The position numbers were made by a program, and so were the translations under genes. From positions 1-56,793 of the forward strand of contig JAACFB010000021.1 of NCBI GenBank assembly GCA_009937615.1: a stretch of 56,793 nt of DNA, written 5' to 3'. The stretch comes from Gammaproteobacteria bacterium (GTDB taxonomy: Bacteria; Pseudomonadota; Gammaproteobacteria; Steroidobacterales; Woeseiaceae). The notes beneath the pieces are model-generated. The model worked only from the letters and a program-made list of their open reading frames with translations. It ran no database searches and had not been told where the DNA came from. Shown here in pieces: positions 1 to 8,155 of the stretch. The number at the start of each line of letters is the position of its first letter. Positions within the stretch are counted from its first letter, which is position 1.

Positions 1-1047
1 CTCGGCCGTCGTAAGGGCCGTTTCGCTGCGCGGAAACGATGCGTCGTCCGCAGAGCCGTACGGGTTGACCGTCGCCGTTTCGAACTTCTCGTAGGAGCCG
101 TAGAAGAACAGCTTGTCCTGGATGATCGGACCGCTGAATTCTACGCCGTAGTTTTCGCGCTCGAACGTACCCAGGTTTTGCTTCTCGCCGTCAATCTTTG
201 TGCCGGTCAAACCGTCGTCATTCATCAGGTAAAACGCGCCGCCATGAAATTCGTTTTCGCCGGACTTGGTCACGACATTGACATTACAGCCGCTGAACTG
301 GCCATACTCGACCGACACAGGTGCAAACTCGACGGCTGCCGCTGCAACCGTGTCGAAAGGAATCGGGAACGTGAAGCGCGACAGGTTGCCCGACAGGTTC
401 AGGCCGAACGCGTCGGTGGCACGAACGCCGTCAACCGTGAACGAGTTGGTCCGGGCCGACCCGCCAAGGCAGCTGATGGCGCCCGACTGGTCGCCGCCGT
501 CGCCGGTCGCGCCGATACTGACCCTTGGGTCGAGGCGGATGATGTCGCGGATCTGGCGCTGCGTTGACGGCATGTCCGTGATCGTTTGCAACGAAAACGA
601 CGAGCTCGGTCCGGATGCAGTAACGATCGTTTCGATCTGGGCCGCCGTAACCGTAATCTCTTCGATGTCCGCGCTCGCTGTTTCGAGGGCAACCGTAAAC
701 GACGAGGTGCCCGCGACGTCGGTATAAAGGTCCGTGATCATCAGGTCTTCGTAGCCTTCGGCCGTGATCCGAATCGTGTAGGGGCCACCGGGACTGACGG
801 ACCTGAAGTGGATAATGCCGCGATCGTCGGCTGAGCCGGACTGGCGGCGGCCGTCACGACTATCCGTCACTACCGCTGAAGCGCCGGTTGCCGGCTGGCC
901 GTTCGGCAGCAGCACCGTACCTGTAATGGCTGACGTGATTTCCTGTGCCGAAACGTCGCTGCTGATCACAACGAATGGAATCGCCGTGGCCAGTGTCAAA
1001 AGTACCGCCGTACAGGCGATCCCTGCTTTATTGATTAAACCTTTCAT
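1..1047 (-). CDS. TonB-dependent receptor, Oar-like, N-terminal part (runs off the window)
   Basis: Outer-membrane receptor for TonB-energised uptake; only the first 349 codons lie here and the beta-barrel is beyond the left edge. I translated the minus strand directly: a signal peptide (about residues 1-35, ending VSAQ), a carboxypeptidase-regulatory-like beta-sandwich (about 38-122, with ITGTVLLPNGQPATGA), then a plug domain with a TVDGVRATDAF stretch and the start of the barrel. This order is typical of Oar/SusC-like receptors, whose substrates are often oligomers. The ATG follows a GGGGAA ribosome site. It is divergent from the sulfatase operon, so it might take up that operon's substrate, but no sequence feature proves this. 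Confidence 0.88.
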   Translation of the reverse strand, partial: MKGLINKAGIACTAVLLTLATAIPFVVISSDVSAQEITSAITGTVLLPNGQPATGASAVVTDSRDGRRQSGSADDRGIIHFRSVSPGGPYTIRITAEGYEDLMITDLYTDVAGTSSFTVALETASADIEEITVTAAQIETIVTASGPSSSFSLQTITDMPSTQRQIRDIIRLDPRVSIGATGDGGDQSGAISCLGGSARTNSFTVDGVRATDAFGLNLSGNLSRFTFPIPFDTVAAAAVEFAPVSVEYGQFSGCNVNVVTKSGENEFHGGAFYLMNDDGLTGTKIDGEKQNLGTFERENYGVEFSGPIIQDKLFFYGSYEKFETATVNPYGSADDASFPRSETALTTAE

Positions 1048-1519
1048 TGATGTTTCCCCGGTGGATTGTCGGCCTCGAGACCGACTGGAGTTTGCGCCGT
1101 TCGCATGACAAATCTCTCTAACGTCCAGCTATTCTTCTAATGTCGTTTGCGAACCACCAAAAGCGAATGATATTAGTTTTGTCAGCGGGACACCACACAT
1201 TTTGACGATAAACGGCATACGCGCTCCAAGTCGGCTGATCCGACACGGCTGAAAAACCCTGGAAATCGATAAAATCGTATTAAAATCAATTGTTTATGGA
1301 ACTTCTTTCGAATCGACTGAGTTCGTGCTTTCGGGGCAGCTCGGGGCCGGCGAATATGTTGCGTTTTATGGACAACGACGAGCGCGCTCCGCCCGGCGCC
1401 GAATTTTTCAGTACTATTGCCGACGCGAGATCTGCTTTGAAGAAAATCACCCGGCGCTGCCTCGCCGGGTGACCTGGACCGCAAAGCGCCTCATGTGAAC
1501 ACTTCAACACGGACCTAAT
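1048..1519. other. Divergent intergenic region, TonB receptor / sulfatase
   Basis: 472 bases between divergent genes, expected to hold both promoters. The 5' leader of the receptor contains a short GTCGG...CCGAC hairpin (about 1068-1085). An A+T-rich block lies near 1262-1295. The clearest element is a strong hairpin at 1447-1472, listed separately. Short open frames here (for example 1290-1472 plus and 1182-1484 minus) have no recognisable family or ribosome site and are not called. Confidence 0.5.
1447..1472 (-). terminator. Rho-independent terminator pointing leftward
   Basis: Perfect 10-bp inverted repeat TCACCCGGCG / CGCCGGGTGA with a 6-base loop. Read on the minus strand it is followed by TTTTCTT, the usual intrinsic-terminator form. 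On the plus strand there is no T-tract after it, so it should act on leftward transcripts. No gene ends here on the minus strand: the region to the right is the plus-strand sulfatase. Confidence 0.6.
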
Positions 1520-2977
1520 ATGCCCTCCGCTCTCTCTGATCGCAGACTCCTGTCACGACAACTCCTCAAAATGCCGCTCGTCGCACTTTCGGGACTATTG
1601 TTACTTTTCGGCGGCGGCGCTCCTGCCGCGGCACAACCGAACATAGTGCTCATCTACGTTGACGACCTCGGCTTCGGCGACCTGGGCAGCTACGGTCACC
1701 CTGTAATACAGACACCAAACATCGACGCCCTTGCCGCCGACGGCCTTCGGTTTACCAGCCATTACTCACCGTCGGCGCTTTGCTCCCCGTCGCGGGCGGG
1801 GCTATTGACCGGACGTCATCCCTACCGGACAGGCATCAAGAGCTGGATCCCCCAGGACAGCGGGGTTTACCTGCGCGATGTGGAGGTGACGCTTGCCGAG
1901 GTTTTAAGAGCAGCAGGCTATGCAACGGCACATATTGGCAAGTGGCACCTGAACTCTGACTTGGGCAGCACGACGGAGCCGCAGCCGACTGACCAGGGAT
2001 TCGATTACTACTACGGTCACAATGCGTTCCAGCTTCCGCATAATCACAATCCAACCAATATTTTCCGAAACAAGACCGCGTTGCCCACGCAGGAGGGTTA
2101 TACGGCCGACCTGTATGCCGATGAGGCGATCGCCTGGCTTGCAGAGCGCGACGGCGAGCAACCCTTCTTCTTATATCTGAGCATGGCCGAGCCACACACG
2201 TCGTTCGCAAACCCGCCGGAATACAACGACATGTACAAGGAATATTCGCAGGGCGAAGTTGTGCCGATACCCAATGGGCTAATCGAGCCGCCCAAGGACA
2301 TGCTGATTCCGCGGGGGCCGGGCGAGTACTACGCCAACATCACCTACATGGATGCGCAGATCGGGCGCGTACTGGACTGGCTGCGGGACAACGGCGTTTA
2401 CGATGACACGGTCGTGGTATTTTCGAGCGACAACGGCCCGGTCACATCGCGCTGGATCAACTGGTGGGAAGTCAACGCCTACGGCAGCACGGGCGGCTAT
2501 CGGGGCCGAAAGCACTATTTATACGAAGGCGGCATCAGGGTGCCGACGATCATTCGTTACGCCGGAGTCGTGGAGCCCGGAACCGAGTCCGACGCGATAA
2601 CGATCGGGATGGATTGGTTCGTCACACTCGCAAAAATCGGCGGCGGCGAGGTACCAAATGACCGCATAATTGACGGCATGGACATTCGACCGCTGTTTGC
2701 TGGCGATGAGCTACCACAGCGCAGTTTGTTCTGGGCGCTGAATTCGAAGTCGGACCTCGAATTTGCGGTCCGGAGCGGACCCTGGAAACTGTTGCTCGAC
2801 AGAAATCACGAACCGCGGGAGCTGTACAATCTCGCCGAAGACCCGCTCGAGTTTTTCAACCTCATCGAGAAAGAGGCGGCGACAACCGAACAACTCGCGG
2901 CTGAGGCGGCCAGGCAGTTGGCCTCGATTGCCGCCGACCCGTTGCGGCCACTCACGGACCAGGACTACGTGGAATGA
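1520..2977 (+). CDS. Exported type I sulfatase (arylsulfatase A family)
   Basis: Hydrolyses a sulfate ester in the periplasm or at the surface. After a leader with a hydrophobic core (about 18-38, ending AAAQ), NIVLIYVDDLG supplies the two metal-binding aspartates (D48, D49). C88 in CSPSRAGLLTGR is the residue converted to formylglycine in this family, so a maturase (FGE or anSME) is needed from elsewhere. HIGKWHL and SSDNGPV are the later conserved blocks. 485 aa is the usual size. A start at 1571 would also leave a good signal peptide. The stop overlaps the next start (ATGA), so it is translationally coupled to the exported adenosine deaminase. The substrate is unknown. Confidence 0.92.
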   Translation: MPSALSDRRLLSRQLLKMPLVALSGLLLLFGGGAPAAAQPNIVLIYVDDLGFGDLGSYGHPVIQTPNIDALAADGLRFTSHYSPSALCSPSRAGLLTGRHPYRTGIKSWIPQDSGVYLRDVEVTLAEVLRAAGYATAHIGKWHLNSDLGSTTEPQPTDQGFDYYYGHNAFQLPHNHNPTNIFRNKTALPTQEGYTADLYADEAIAWLAERDGEQPFFLYLSMAEPHTSFANPPEYNDMYKEYSQGEVVPIPNGLIEPPKDMLIPRGPGEYYANITYMDAQIGRVLDWLRDNGVYDDTVVVFSSDNGPVTSRWINWWEVNAYGSTGGYRGRKHYLYEGGIRVPTIIRYAGVVEPGTESDAITIGMDWFVTLAKIGGGEVPNDRIIDGMDIRPLFAGDELPQRSLFWALNSKSDLEFAVRSGPWKLLLDRNHEPRELYNLAEDPLEFFNLIEKEAATTEQLAAEAARQLASIAADPLRPLTDQDYVE

Positions 2978-4401
2978 AAACGTTTATCGCAATTGTCTTG
3001 TTAGGTTTCGCCCATTTGGCGGCCGCCGACTGGTTCGACGACCTGCGCGAAACCGGTGACGCCGAAGATCTCTACCGGGTGCTGTACTACATGCCGAAGG
3101 GCGGCGACCTGCACAATCACCTGTCAGGCTCGAACTTCTCGGAGTGGTGGTACGAAATGGCGCTGGCTGAGCGCGATCGTGGCTACCGCTACTACACCAA
3201 GGTTCGAATCGAAAACTGCGTGCCGTATGGTGGCAACGAGTTCGGCCGTGCGCCTTACTACCTGCTGTTTCGCAATATCGCCGCTCATGAATATGACGCG
3301 TTGAGCGACTGTGAGAAGCGCGAGTACAAGCGCCTCGAAGAGCTTGGTGACGAGGAAAAGGCCGGCTGGATGGACAGCATCCGCCTCGACCAGCCTTATG
3401 AGGGCCGCGATGAGTTCTTTGGCACGCATTGGACACGCCTCAACGCGCTCACCAACAATCCCTGGCTCCAGGCAGAGGCCCTGTACCGCAACATGCGGGC
3501 GTTTGGGGCCGAAGGCATCACCTATCTCGAGCCGCAGATCGCCGTCGCCGGTTTTCGCGACCCCGATGGCAATCCCATACCACCAGGCACAGTGGCCGAT
3601 ATTATTCGTGAGCGGCTGGCGCAGAAGGATGCGCTCGCCACGGGAGTGACGGTGCGCCTTCAGCTGCCCATCCTGCGTTTCCTGCCCAATGCCGAAGATA
3701 TCCTGCGCTTCACCTATCAGTTCGTGCATGACAACAGCGACATCTTCGTTGCCGTGAACATGGTCGGCCGCGAAGATAATGACAAGGGTTACCCGCTGCG
3801 CTTCTTGGAAACCCTTCGCGAACTGCGCCGGCAATACGGCGGCGTCCGGCTGTCAATTCATGCCGGAGAAGTCGACGAACCCAACAGTCACGTCCGGGAT
3901 ACACTGCTGCTGGGCGCCGATCGAATCGGTCATGGCGTCAACCTGATCACGGACAACGACACAATGCTGCTGATGCGGCACGGGCCCTACATGGTCGAAA
4001 TCAACCTGATCAGCAACCTGCTCCTGCAGTATGTCAACGACTACGCTGAACATCCGTTTCCTGAGTACCTGCGTACCGGGATTCCTGTCGCGCTGTCGAC
4101 GGACGATCGGGGAATGTGGGAGTCAACAATAACGGATGAGTTTTTCGTGGCCGTTACGGAGTTCAGCCTGTCCTGGGAAGAGGTCAAAGAGCTCAGTCGC
4201 AACTCGTTGCAGTATGCGTTCGTGTCGCCGCAGCTAAAGCAGGAGTTACTGGATGATTTCGCCGACCGGATGTCGACGTTCGAGCGCAGCATTGGGAAGT
4301 ACGGGTTGACACGTCTGGGCCCGATGCCCGAAACGCGGCAATTCATCTGTACGCGTTACCAACTCTGCAACCAGGCGATGCAGCTTGGCCGAACAGACTG
4401 A
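2974..4401 (+). CDS. Exported adenosine deaminase-like metal-dependent hydrolase
   Basis: Adenosine/AMP deaminase superfamily, predicted to deaminate adenosine or a related aminopurine nucleoside outside the cytoplasm. A signal peptide (1-18, ending LAAA) precedes an (alpha/beta)8 barrel with every expected residue: H47 and H49 in GDLHNHLSG, H296-A-G-E299, H320 in IGHG, and D377-D378 in STDD. At 475 aa with a secretion signal it resembles the ADGF/CECR1-type secreted deaminases more than the roughly 330-aa cytosolic Add. The start overlaps the sulfatase stop by 4 nt and its own end overlaps the SDR, giving a tight three-gene operon. Deaminase activity is well supported by family; the exact nucleoside is not. 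Confidence 0.88.
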   Translation: MKTFIAIVLLGFAHLAAADWFDDLRETGDAEDLYRVLYYMPKGGDLHNHLSGSNFSEWWYEMALAERDRGYRYYTKVRIENCVPYGGNEFGRAPYYLLFRNIAAHEYDALSDCEKREYKRLEELGDEEKAGWMDSIRLDQPYEGRDEFFGTHWTRLNALTNNPWLQAEALYRNMRAFGAEGITYLEPQIAVAGFRDPDGNPIPPGTVADIIRERLAQKDALATGVTVRLQLPILRFLPNAEDILRFTYQFVHDNSDIFVAVNMVGREDNDKGYPLRFLETLRELRRQYGGVRLSIHAGEVDEPNSHVRDTLLLGADRIGHGVNLITDNDTMLLMRHGPYMVEINLISNLLLQYVNDYAEHPFPEYLRTGIPVALSTDDRGMWESTITDEFFVAVTEFSLSWEEVKELSRNSLQYAFVSPQLKQELLDDFADRMSTFERSIGKYGLTRLGPMPETRQFICTRYQLCNQAMQLGRTD

Positions 4402-5152
4402 TTTCAGCGAGCGCACCGTCATCGTTACCGGTGGCGGTCAGGGCATCGGCGCCGCGATCGCCGCGGCGTTCGCGTCCAGGGGCGCGCGCACTGTCGTTCA
4501 CTACAGATCGAACCAGGATGCAGCGGAATCGGTAGTTGCCGGGATCAGTGATTCGGGCGGCGACGCAATCGCCCTGGCGGCCCATCTCGACCGGGAAGAC
4601 GAGGTTGACCAGCTTTTCTCGCTCGCAGACAAAGCGTTTGGGCCCGTCGCTGTTTTGATCAACAACGCGGGCACATATCCGAACTCGCCTTTGCTCGATA
4701 TTTCGACGCAGCAATGGCGGCAAATGTATGCCGACAACGTCGAGAGTACGTTCCAGTGCACCAAGGCTGCAGCGCGGAGCATGCAGCGCTCGGGCGGTGG
4801 CGCGATCGTCAACATCGCCTCAATTTCGGCTATGAACCCGGGCCCGGATCACGCGCATTACAACAGCGCCAAAGCGGCCGTCGTGATGTTTACCCGGTCC
4901 GCCGCACAGGAACTGGGGACGTACAATATTCGCGTCAATGCCGTCGCACCGGGGCTCGTAAACCGACCCGGCCTCGAGGAACAGTGGCCGGACGGCGTCC
5001 GGCGATATCGCCAGGCGGCACCCTTATCCTGCCTGGTGCAGCCGGAGGATGTCGCAAACGCGTGCGTTTTCCTGGCATCGGACGCTGCCGCAAGCATAAC
5101 CGGCGCGGTATTGCCTGTAGACAGCGGCGTCACCTCGGCGCAAATCTACTGA
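4385..5152 (+). CDS. Short-chain dehydrogenase/reductase
   Basis: NAD(P)-dependent oxidoreductase with a classical Rossmann fold, cytoplasmic. Visible motifs are the cofactor loop TGGGQGIG (15-22), NNAG (93-96), and the catalytic set S146, Y159 and K163 (HYNSAK), followed by the usual PG motif at NAVAPG. 255 aa is standard. The start is a TTG 17 nt inside the end of the deaminase gene; no better start precedes the first beta strand. It is the last gene of the sulfatase-deaminase operon, so it may act on the imported product, such as the sugar. SDR motifs do not tell the substrate. Confidence 0.88.
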   Translation: MAEQTDFSERTVIVTGGGQGIGAAIAAAFASRGARTVVHYRSNQDAAESVVAGISDSGGDAIALAAHLDREDEVDQLFSLADKAFGPVAVLINNAGTYPNSPLLDISTQQWRQMYADNVESTFQCTKAAARSMQRSGGGAIVNIASISAMNPGPDHAHYNSAKAAVVMFTRSAAQELGTYNIRVNAVAPGLVNRPGLEEQWPDGVRRYRQAAPLSCLVQPEDVANACVFLASDAAASITGAVLPVDSGVTSAQIY

Positions 5153-5195
5153 CCGCGCATTCATTCTGCGTTCGCAGCAGGGTTTTACGCCCGGG

Positions 5196-5435
5196 GTGCT
5201 GATCCTCGCCTTGCCGGCGGTTGCATCCGCTTTCGCGCAGCACCCTTCACTTCAGCGGCAACGCTCTAGCGACTGGCTGCCCGCCCTCATCGACATCGAG
5301 GGCACGGGCCCTGTTTCCGCCTGTCACACGATGATTGTCAGCGGCATCGTGATGACGATTTCTGCCCGCCGGACTTCGGGAAACTTTTGTACGGAGTCCG
5401 GACCGACCCGCCGGGTAACATCGTCATCAGTCAGC
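5196..5435 (+). pseudogene. Frameshifted, truncated remnant of an exported DEDDh exonuclease
   Basis: A GTG-initiated frame gives a signal peptide (MLILALPAVASAFAQ) then DWLPALIDIEGTGPVSACH...GIVMT, which aligns with GWLLAFVDVETTGLVPGYH...GIVMT of the intact gene at 11361. Just after GTGATGAC a single base is missing; reading on in the shifted frame gives DFCPPDFGKLLYGVRTDPPGNI, matching the paralogue's DLDGAELGDLFVRIQPDHPERI almost codon for codon. The homology then stops a few bases before the 3' end of the convergent transporter gene, so about 60% of the gene is gone. It keeps the D-x-E motif but lacks the later catalytic blocks. It is a decayed copy, not a functional small protein. Confidence 0.75.
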
Positions 5436-5441
5436 GGCTGA

Positions 5442-6587
5442 TCAGGATCGGAAAAGTCGGGTAGCGGCAAACAGGAGGCCTGTCAGCGTAACGTAACAAG
5501 CGGTGCTGAACTGCAGGACGAAGTGATTGTCCGTCGCAACGACGATCTGACTCGTAACCCACGGGCTCAGCGCGGTTCCGACGGTAGCACCGAGCAGCAG
5601 ACTCGAAACCAGTCGCCCGGATGGCAGCGGCAGCATTTGGGTCGCGAACGAGAGCACGATCTTCAGCAGGCTCAGGTTCGCGACGCCCCAAAAGAATGCG
5701 AGAACCGACAGCCCCGCAATGTCTTCATAGATCCAGAGCGGAATCGAGAACAGGCTTGTCGACACGCCGGCGATCATGACGAGCTTGCGGACACCTACAC
5801 GGATCACCCACCAGGCGACGAATAGCTGTGCGGCGAACATGCCGAACCAGAACAGGCCAACCAGCTTTCCCGCCTGCTCACGACTCGCGCCGAGGCTGGT
5901 CTCTGCGTAATTCGGCAACCACCAGAGCATCGAATACTGGCCCAGCGTGTAAAGAAACAGCGCGCCGAGGCAACACCAGACGGACGCCGGCCAGCGCTGT
6001 CTGCCGGCAGAGTTCTGCTCGGCAACCGTGGTCGCCGGAAACCGGGATACGACGGCAAGCAGCAGGATGACTGCGGCGACGAACGCCACGAACTGATAAA
6101 CGCCGGCCCAGTGAAAATTCCTCGCGACCAGGAACGTCGCGACCCCGGCGCAGACAAAGCCCGCGATACTAAAGCAGCTATCGGTAATGACGAGCATCGA
6201 TGCGCGCCGCTCTGCGTCGTAAGTCCTCGAGATCACGAGCGCGGCACCAACCAGCCCGAGTCCACAGCAGATTCCGACCAGGCCGAGCGCGACCCCAATC
6301 ATCGTCAGGTCGCCGGCGAAGTTGAGTGACAGCAGGCTCAGCAGAATCAGCGCGTACACGAGTACCATCAGTTTCTTCAGCGGCGCCCAGTCGAACAGGA
6401 ACAGCGCCAGGACGGCGCCCGTCAGATTGCCCACCGTGAGCCAGCTGAACTGCGCGGTGACGTCGGTTATCGACTGGTTGAAGAGTTCCGACATCGGGCC
6501 CGAGATAATGCCGATCGGCGCCAGCATGCCCGACATCACGAAATACGCGAGGAAGCTGGCCAGGGTGATACGGTGCGTGTTGTTCAA
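5442..6587 (-). CDS. MFS transporter, TsgA-like
   Basis: Inner-membrane major facilitator with about 12 hydrophobic segments over 381 aa. The N-terminus (RITLASFLAYFVMSG, SELFNQSITDVTAQFSWL, WAPLKK) and the central SRTYDAERRASMLVITDSCFSIAGF block follow the layout of E. coli TsgA/YhfC, a sugar/nucleoside-porter-like subgroup without a proven substrate. The ATG overlaps the stop of the amidohydrolase gene by 4 nt, so the two are co-translated. This suggests uptake of the amidohydrolase substrate, plausibly a nucleobase or nucleoside given the surrounding genes. The substrate is inference. Confidence 0.8.
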   Translation of the reverse strand: MNNTHRITLASFLAYFVMSGMLAPIGIISGPMSELFNQSITDVTAQFSWLTVGNLTGAVLALFLFDWAPLKKLMVLVYALILLSLLSLNFAGDLTMIGVALGLVGICCGLGLVGAALVISRTYDAERRASMLVITDSCFSIAGFVCAGVATFLVARNFHWAGVYQFVAFVAAVILLLAVVSRFPATTVAEQNSAGRQRWPASVWCCLGALFLYTLGQYSMLWWLPNYAETSLGASREQAGKLVGLFWFGMFAAQLFVAWWVIRVGVRKLVMIAGVSTSLFSIPLWIYEDIAGLSVLAFFWGVANLSLLKIVLSFATQMLPLPSGRLVSSLLLGATVGTALSPWVTSQIVVATDNHFVLQFSTACYVTLTGLLFAATRLFRS

Positions 6588-7954
6588 TGACCCGGCCCGG
6601 CTCCAGGTTTTGAAAGCCCCAGCATTCTCCGGGTGCGTAATGCGCTCTCGGCAGCTTTGTCTAGCACCTCGGTTTCATTCATGCCCAGGATTCGGCCGGC
6701 CTCCAGTATTTTTTTGCCGGCCACGAACACCGTGTGCACATTGCTGCCGCTGGTTGCGAAAACCAGGTTGGAAACGACGTCGTGCACGGGATAAGTGCCG
6801 GGGCGCCGCATATCGACCAGCACGATGTCCGCCAGTTTGCCCACGGCAATTGATCCGAGTTCGTCTTCGCGGCCAATCGACCTTGCACCACGTATCGTTG
6901 CCATCTCGAGCGCGGTTTGTGCCGTCAATGCCGATGCGCTTCTCTTCGTAGCGTTTTGCAGCAGACATGCAGCCTTCATTTCACCAAACATGTCGTAAGA
7001 GTTATTGTTCAGGGCACCATCCGTGCCCAGCGAAACATTGACGCCTGCCGCAAGCACGTCGGGCACGGGCAGAATTCCCGTCGCCATCTTCATGTTCGCT
7101 ACGGGGCTGTGCGCCAGGTGTGTGCCCGACTCGGCGAGAATTTGTATTTCGAGCGGCGTTACCCAGCAGCCATTGATTAGCAACACGTTTGGCCCGAGCG
7201 CATGATTGTCGCGCGACCATTCAGCGGGCCTGACGCCGTACGTGTCTTCAATATAAGTCGAATCCTCGATCTCGGAGCAAAAGTGATAGACGATGCCAAC
7301 GCCCATCTCGCGGGCTTCATTGGCGACCGCCCTGTAAAACGCGGGATGGTCGGTGTCGCCCGGGCGACGCGGCACCATCAGTCCGAACCACATGCTGACC
7401 AGGCCCTGTTGTGTTGCATGCCATCGATGCATAACTGACGCCGCAGCCGCCACCGTGTCTCGCGCAACACCCTCACTGTCGGGCCCTGCATCCGGCATGG
7501 TGAATCGACCAAGCACGGCGCGTATGCCCAGGTCGCCGATAACGTTCGTCAAAGACGCGTAGTCGTCCCGGGGATCGACGTTTGGACTGACGAAACAGGT
7601 CGTTCCCGAGTGAATCATTTCCATGATGCTCAGCGCATTGGCGAGTACGCCATCTGCCGGGTCGCGTTTCGCAAGATAAGGTTCCACAACGTCGTCAAGA
7701 AACGGCATCCAGTGCATGTTATCGCCGAGGCCGCGCAGCAGGGACTGATCGGCATGCGCATGCGTATCGATCAGTCCGGGAATCGCAATCATGCCTGCCC
7801 CGTCAAGCAGGTCCGCGTCCGGGTAACGCTTGCGAATATTTTCTGCCGAGTCGACAGCAGCTATTTTTTGCCCGTCAATGGCAATACCGGCATCGCCGAT
7901 GATGCGCCGCCGATCGTCCATCGTCACGGCCGTTACATTGCAGATCACGAGCAT
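6584..7954 (-). CDS. Amidohydrolase, SsnA/AtzA/MtaD-type deaminase family
   Basis: Cytoplasmic metal-dependent hydrolase that probably deaminates or dechlorinates an aminated ring. The N-terminal beta-sandwich is followed by PGLIDTHAHADQSLLRGLGD, with metal ligands H65 and H67 numbered from the chosen start; later CSEI, ending a barrel strand, and LGTDGALNNN supply further ligands including the catalytic Asp. 456 aa is typical. I chose the ATG at 7954 (GGTGAAG just upstream) over a GTG 24 codons earlier, because the family normally begins right at the MLVICNVTAVTMDD strand. It is coupled to the TsgA-like transporter and divergent from the 8-oxoguanine deaminase-like gene. Guanine-, 5'-deoxyadenosine- or triazine-type substrates are all possible. 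Confidence 0.85.
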   Translation of the reverse strand: MLVICNVTAVTMDDRRRIIGDAGIAIDGQKIAAVDSAENIRKRYPDADLLDGAGMIAIPGLIDTHAHADQSLLRGLGDNMHWMPFLDDVVEPYLAKRDPADGVLANALSIMEMIHSGTTCFVSPNVDPRDDYASLTNVIGDLGIRAVLGRFTMPDAGPDSEGVARDTVAAAASVMHRWHATQQGLVSMWFGLMVPRRPGDTDHPAFYRAVANEAREMGVGIVYHFCSEIEDSTYIEDTYGVRPAEWSRDNHALGPNVLLINGCWVTPLEIQILAESGTHLAHSPVANMKMATGILPVPDVLAAGVNVSLGTDGALNNNSYDMFGEMKAACLLQNATKRSASALTAQTALEMATIRGARSIGREDELGSIAVGKLADIVLVDMRRPGTYPVHDVVSNLVFATSGSNVHTVFVAGKKILEAGRILGMNETEVLDKAAESALRTRRMLGLSKPGAGPGH

Positions 7955-8080
7955 GTCTTCACCAGAACTGATTCCCGATAAAAAGATATCGACCGTCGCA
8001 GCGCACACTACGGGATTCACGATCACCTGAAAAGCGCAGAGGCCGGCTTGCGGCGTCTGGGGGTGTAATCAATAATAAGT

Positions 8081-8100
8081 GATGCTAACGAGTTATCATC
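8081..8100. promoter_or_regulatory. 20-bp imperfect palindrome, candidate operator
   Basis: The sequence reads GATGCTAACGAGTTATCATC; 16 of 20 positions match its own reverse complement, giving half-sites GATGnTAAC and GTTAnCATC around a 2-bp centre. The size, symmetry and position between two divergent deaminase genes fit a repressor operator of LacI- or GntR-like geometry. No regulator gene is seen in the window, and no second copy was noticed by eye. Confidence 0.45.
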
Positions 8101-8155
8101 GGCGGCGCGCATCCCTGCGCAGTCCGTATGCGCGGGCCGCAACATCCGGAACAGG

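Noticed and set aside
1182-1484. Minus-strand frame of 100 codons in the receptor/sulfatase gap, spanning the terminator hairpin
   Set aside because: Contains the terminator itself, is basic and featureless, and lacks a ribosome site.
3124-3834. A 236-codon minus-strand frame opposite the adenosine deaminase gene
   Set aside because: It mirrors the conserved deaminase codons and has no independent support.
8105-8135. CGCGCAT...ATGCGCG stem in the leader of the 8-oxoguanine deaminase-like gene, considered as a purine or xanthine riboswitch
   Set aside because: Only one G+C-rich 7-bp stem is visible and I cannot match any riboswitch consensus; left as a plain hairpin.
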